Positions 5,141 through 6,604 of a stretch of 6,604 nucleotides of DNA are shown here, in pieces. The notes under the pieces were generated by a model, which saw nothing but the letters and a program-made list of their open reading frames with translations, was not told where the DNA came from and did not search any database. The position numbers and the translations under genes were made by a program. Each line of letters opens with the position of its first letter. The first letter of the stretch is position 1. Source of the stretch: an uncultured Ruminococcus sp. (GTDB taxonomy: Bacteria > Bacillota > Clostridia > Oscillospirales > Ruminococcaceae); the NCBI GenBank assembly GCA_945867875.1, contig CAMBJF010000133.1, positions 1 through 6,604 on the forward strand, given 5' to 3'.

Positions 5141-6160
5141 ATGAAAATCAAAAATGCTTCCGCAATTGCAGTGTTATTATTGCTCTGCGGCTGTACTGTT
5201 TCCGAAAAAAATGTCAGCGAAAAAGAGCTTTTCGCAATGGACACTTATATGAAATTCACGGCATACGGTGATAATTCCGAAGCGGCTCTTTCCGATGTCA
5301 TCGAAAAAGTCGAGGAGCTTGAAAAGCTTTTTTCAGTTACCGATGAAAGCAGCGATATTTCACGGATAAATACTGCTCACGGATGTGCCGTAAATGTGAG
5401 TGCCGACACCGAAAATATTATTTCCCGTTCTCTTGAAATATCTCTTCTCACGGACGGAAGTGCCGACATAACCGTATATCCCATTGTTCGGGCGTGGGGC
5501 TTTACAACGGGGGAATACACCGTTCCCTCGGAGAATATTATAAGCGGACTTCTTGAGAATACGGGGTATGAAAATATCACGCTTTCCGAAAATACCGTCA
5601 CAGTTCCTGAGGGCTTTCAGCTTGACCTTGGCAGCATTGCAAAGGGATATACGGGGGAGATATGTGCCGAAATGCTAAAAAACAAGGGCGTTTCATCGGC
5701 AATATTAAATCTTGGCGGCAATATCCAGACTGTGGGCGAAAAGCCTGACGGAAGTTCTTGGAAGGTAGCTGTCACCGACCCTTTTTCCCAGTCTGATATT
5801 ATCTGCACAGTTGAGGTGAGAGACAAGGCGGTTGTCACATCGGGAAATTATCAGCGGTATTTTATTGCGGACAACGGGAAAAAATACTGCCATATCATTG
5901 ACCCGAAAACGGGTTATCCCGCTGACAACGGGATTGCTTCCGTAACGGTCATCGGAGACAGCGGGACATACTGCGACGGGCTTTCCACGGCACTTTTTGT
6001 TATGGGTAAAGACAAGGCGGCGGACTTCTGGAAAGAGCACCGTGATTTTGATATGATAATAATTGAGGAGAGTGGGAATGTGCTTGTGACCGAAAATATT
6101 TACGAAAGCACCGCTTTTTCGGACAGCGAAAATATCACGGGAACGGAAGTGATAAATTGA
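5141..6160 (+). CDS. apbE: FAD:protein FMN transferase (ApbE), lipoprotein
   Basis: ApbE transfers FMN from FAD onto Ser/Thr of target proteins outside the cytoplasm, using Mg2+. The 339-residue protein starts with a lipoprotein signal: two Lys, a hydrophobic stretch and LLCGC with the lipidated Cys at 18, so the enzyme is anchored to the outer face of the membrane. Family landmarks in order: MDTYM (33-37), the GSADITVYPIVRAWGF block (106-121), LDLGSIAKGYTGE (161-173) for FAD binding, LNLGGNI (189-195), HIIDPKTGYP (251-260), and DGLSTALFVMG (279-289) with the metal-binding Asp. All are intact and length is typical (about 330-350). Start ATG 5141 follows the LacI stop by 5 bases with no close Shine-Dalgarno. 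Its stop overlaps the next start (TTGA). No FMN-binding target protein lies in the window; one is expected nearby, perhaps downstream. Confidence 0.96.
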   Translation: MKIKNASAIAVLLLLCGCTVSEKNVSEKELFAMDTYMKFTAYGDNSEAALSDVIEKVEELEKLFSVTDESSDISRINTAHGCAVNVSADTENIISRSLEISLLTDGSADITVYPIVRAWGFTTGEYTVPSENIISGLLENTGYENITLSENTVTVPEGFQLDLGSIAKGYTGEICAEMLKNKGVSSAILNLGGNIQTVGEKPDGSSWKVAVTDPFSQSDIICTVEVRDKAVVTSGNYQRYFIADNGKKYCHIIDPKTGYPADNGIASVTVIGDSGTYCDGLSTALFVMGKDKAADFWKEHRDFDMIIIEESGNVLVTENIYESTAFSDSENITGTEVIN

Positions 6161-6525
6161 AAAAATCGGCGGTATTCATAATAATAACGGCTGTTATTTT
6201 TCTGACGGCTGCTGCGGTATGCATATTTGTTTTCAGTAAAAATGAGAGTGACATTGTTAATATAAAAAGCGGCGGCGAGCTTTTATACACCATTGATCTT
6301 TCAAAAGCGGAGGACTGCGAGTTTGACATTGAATATGAGGGCAGGGTGAATACCGTGGAGATAAAGGACCATATGATACGAGTGAGTGACGCCGACTGTC
6401 CCGACAAAATATGCGTTGACACAGGCTGGATAGGCGGGAACAGGAAAAGCGTGCCGATAGTTTGTCTGCCGAACCGACTTGTTATTGAATTTGAAAAAAG
6501 CTCTGCGGACGGCTTTGCGGGCTGA
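6157..6525 (+). CDS. NusG domain II-containing membrane-anchored protein
   Basis: This is a 122-residue protein with one N-terminal membrane segment (about residues 4-26) and an outward-facing domain of the NusG_II type. Seen directly: NTVEIKDHMIRVSDADCPDKICVDTGWI (65-92) and VPIVCLPNRLVIEF (99-112), which match the family signature, including the three conserved cysteines C81, C86 and C103. Despite the name it is not a transcription factor; the family occurs next to ApbE and Gx-transporter genes in Firmicutes and its biochemical role is not established. The start is TTG 6157, overlapping the ApbE stop as TTGA, with a weak CGGAAG seven bases before. No other in-frame start would keep the membrane segment. 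The Cys motif on the outer side suggests redox or metal chemistry, which is inference. Confidence 0.92.
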   Translation: MKKSAVFIIITAVIFLTAAAVCIFVFSKNESDIVNIKSGGELLYTIDLSKAEDCEFDIEYEGRVNTVEIKDHMIRVSDADCPDKICVDTGWIGGNRKSVPIVCLPNRLVIEFEKSSADGFAG

Positions 6526-6534
6526 GGAAAAAAT

Positions 6535-6604
6535 ATGGACAGGAAAAAATTAGCTGAAGCGGGACTTCTCACCTGCATTGCCCTGATAATCTTCGTGGTA
6601 GAGG
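6535..6604 (+). CDS. Gx transporter family protein (HepPPS component I-like), N-terminal fragment
   Basis: ATG 6535 starts 9 bases after the NusG-II stop, with GAGGA at 6524-6528 six bases before it (overlapping that stop). The 23 codons in view read MDRKKLAEAGLLTCIALIIFVVE: two basic residues, then a first membrane helix ending in Val-Glu. This fits the start of the Gx transporter family, also named heptaprenyl diphosphate synthase component I, where a short basic start and a LLTALALILxxVE-like helix are typical. The gene order ApbE, NusG-II, Gx transporter is a known Firmicute arrangement, which supports the call more than the short sequence does. The gene is cut by the window end; a polyprenyl synthase or FMN-binding protein gene is a likely next neighbour. 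Confidence 0.7.
   Translation, partial: MDRKKLAEAGLLTCIALIIFVVE

Noticed and set aside
6135..6578. 147-codon minus-strand frame
   Set aside because: It is the antisense shadow of the NusG-II gene, whose family motifs are clear on the + strand.

Overview
The window reads as the end of a draft-assembly contig from a spore-forming, low-to-mid GC Firmicute of class Clostridia. An alpha/beta-type small acid-soluble spore protein (SASP), AAGGAG-type ribosome binding sites and protein sequences of a Ruminococcus/Oscillospiraceae flavour point this way; the family placement is inference. The first 46 bases are not genomic. They are an Illumina Nextera i5 adapter with its index, so real sequence begins at base 47.

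Layout. 47-1120 (+): the last about 98 residues of a MATE-type multidrug/Na+ antiporter, overlapping by 23 bases a Cys-rich protein with two GNAT acetyltransferase domains. 1121-1313: an intergenic stretch with a paired 10-bp repeat, an inverted repeat and a good sigma-A-type promoter. 1314-3362 (+): a membrane-bound diguanylate cyclase (extracellular sensor, HAMP, PAS, GGDEF) that lacks the RxxD inhibitory site. 3369-3403: a terminator that looks usable from both sides. 3418-3609 (-): the SASP gene. 3813-4051 (+): a compact independent transcription unit made of a near-consensus promoter, a perfect Shine-Dalgarno, a 23-codon ORF with five cysteines, and a 15-bp perfect terminator stem. 4053-6604 (+): a promoter and then a tightly packed operon of a LacI-family regulator, an ApbE-type FAD:protein FMN transferase lipoprotein, a NusG-domain-II membrane-anchored protein, and the start of a Gx-transporter (heptaprenyl diphosphate synthase component I-like) protein cut by the window end.

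How the genes fit together. ApbE, NusG-II and Gx transporter form a recurring Firmicute neighbourhood tied to extracytosolic flavinylation and redox or isoprenoid-quinone-related membrane functions. What is less usual here is a LacI-type regulator as the first gene of that operon. The most interesting candidate for something undescribed is the Cys-rich micropeptide unit at 3813-4051: every expression signal around it is strong, yet I do not recognise the peptide. No CRISPR array, tRNA, rRNA, IS element or phage gene was seen.
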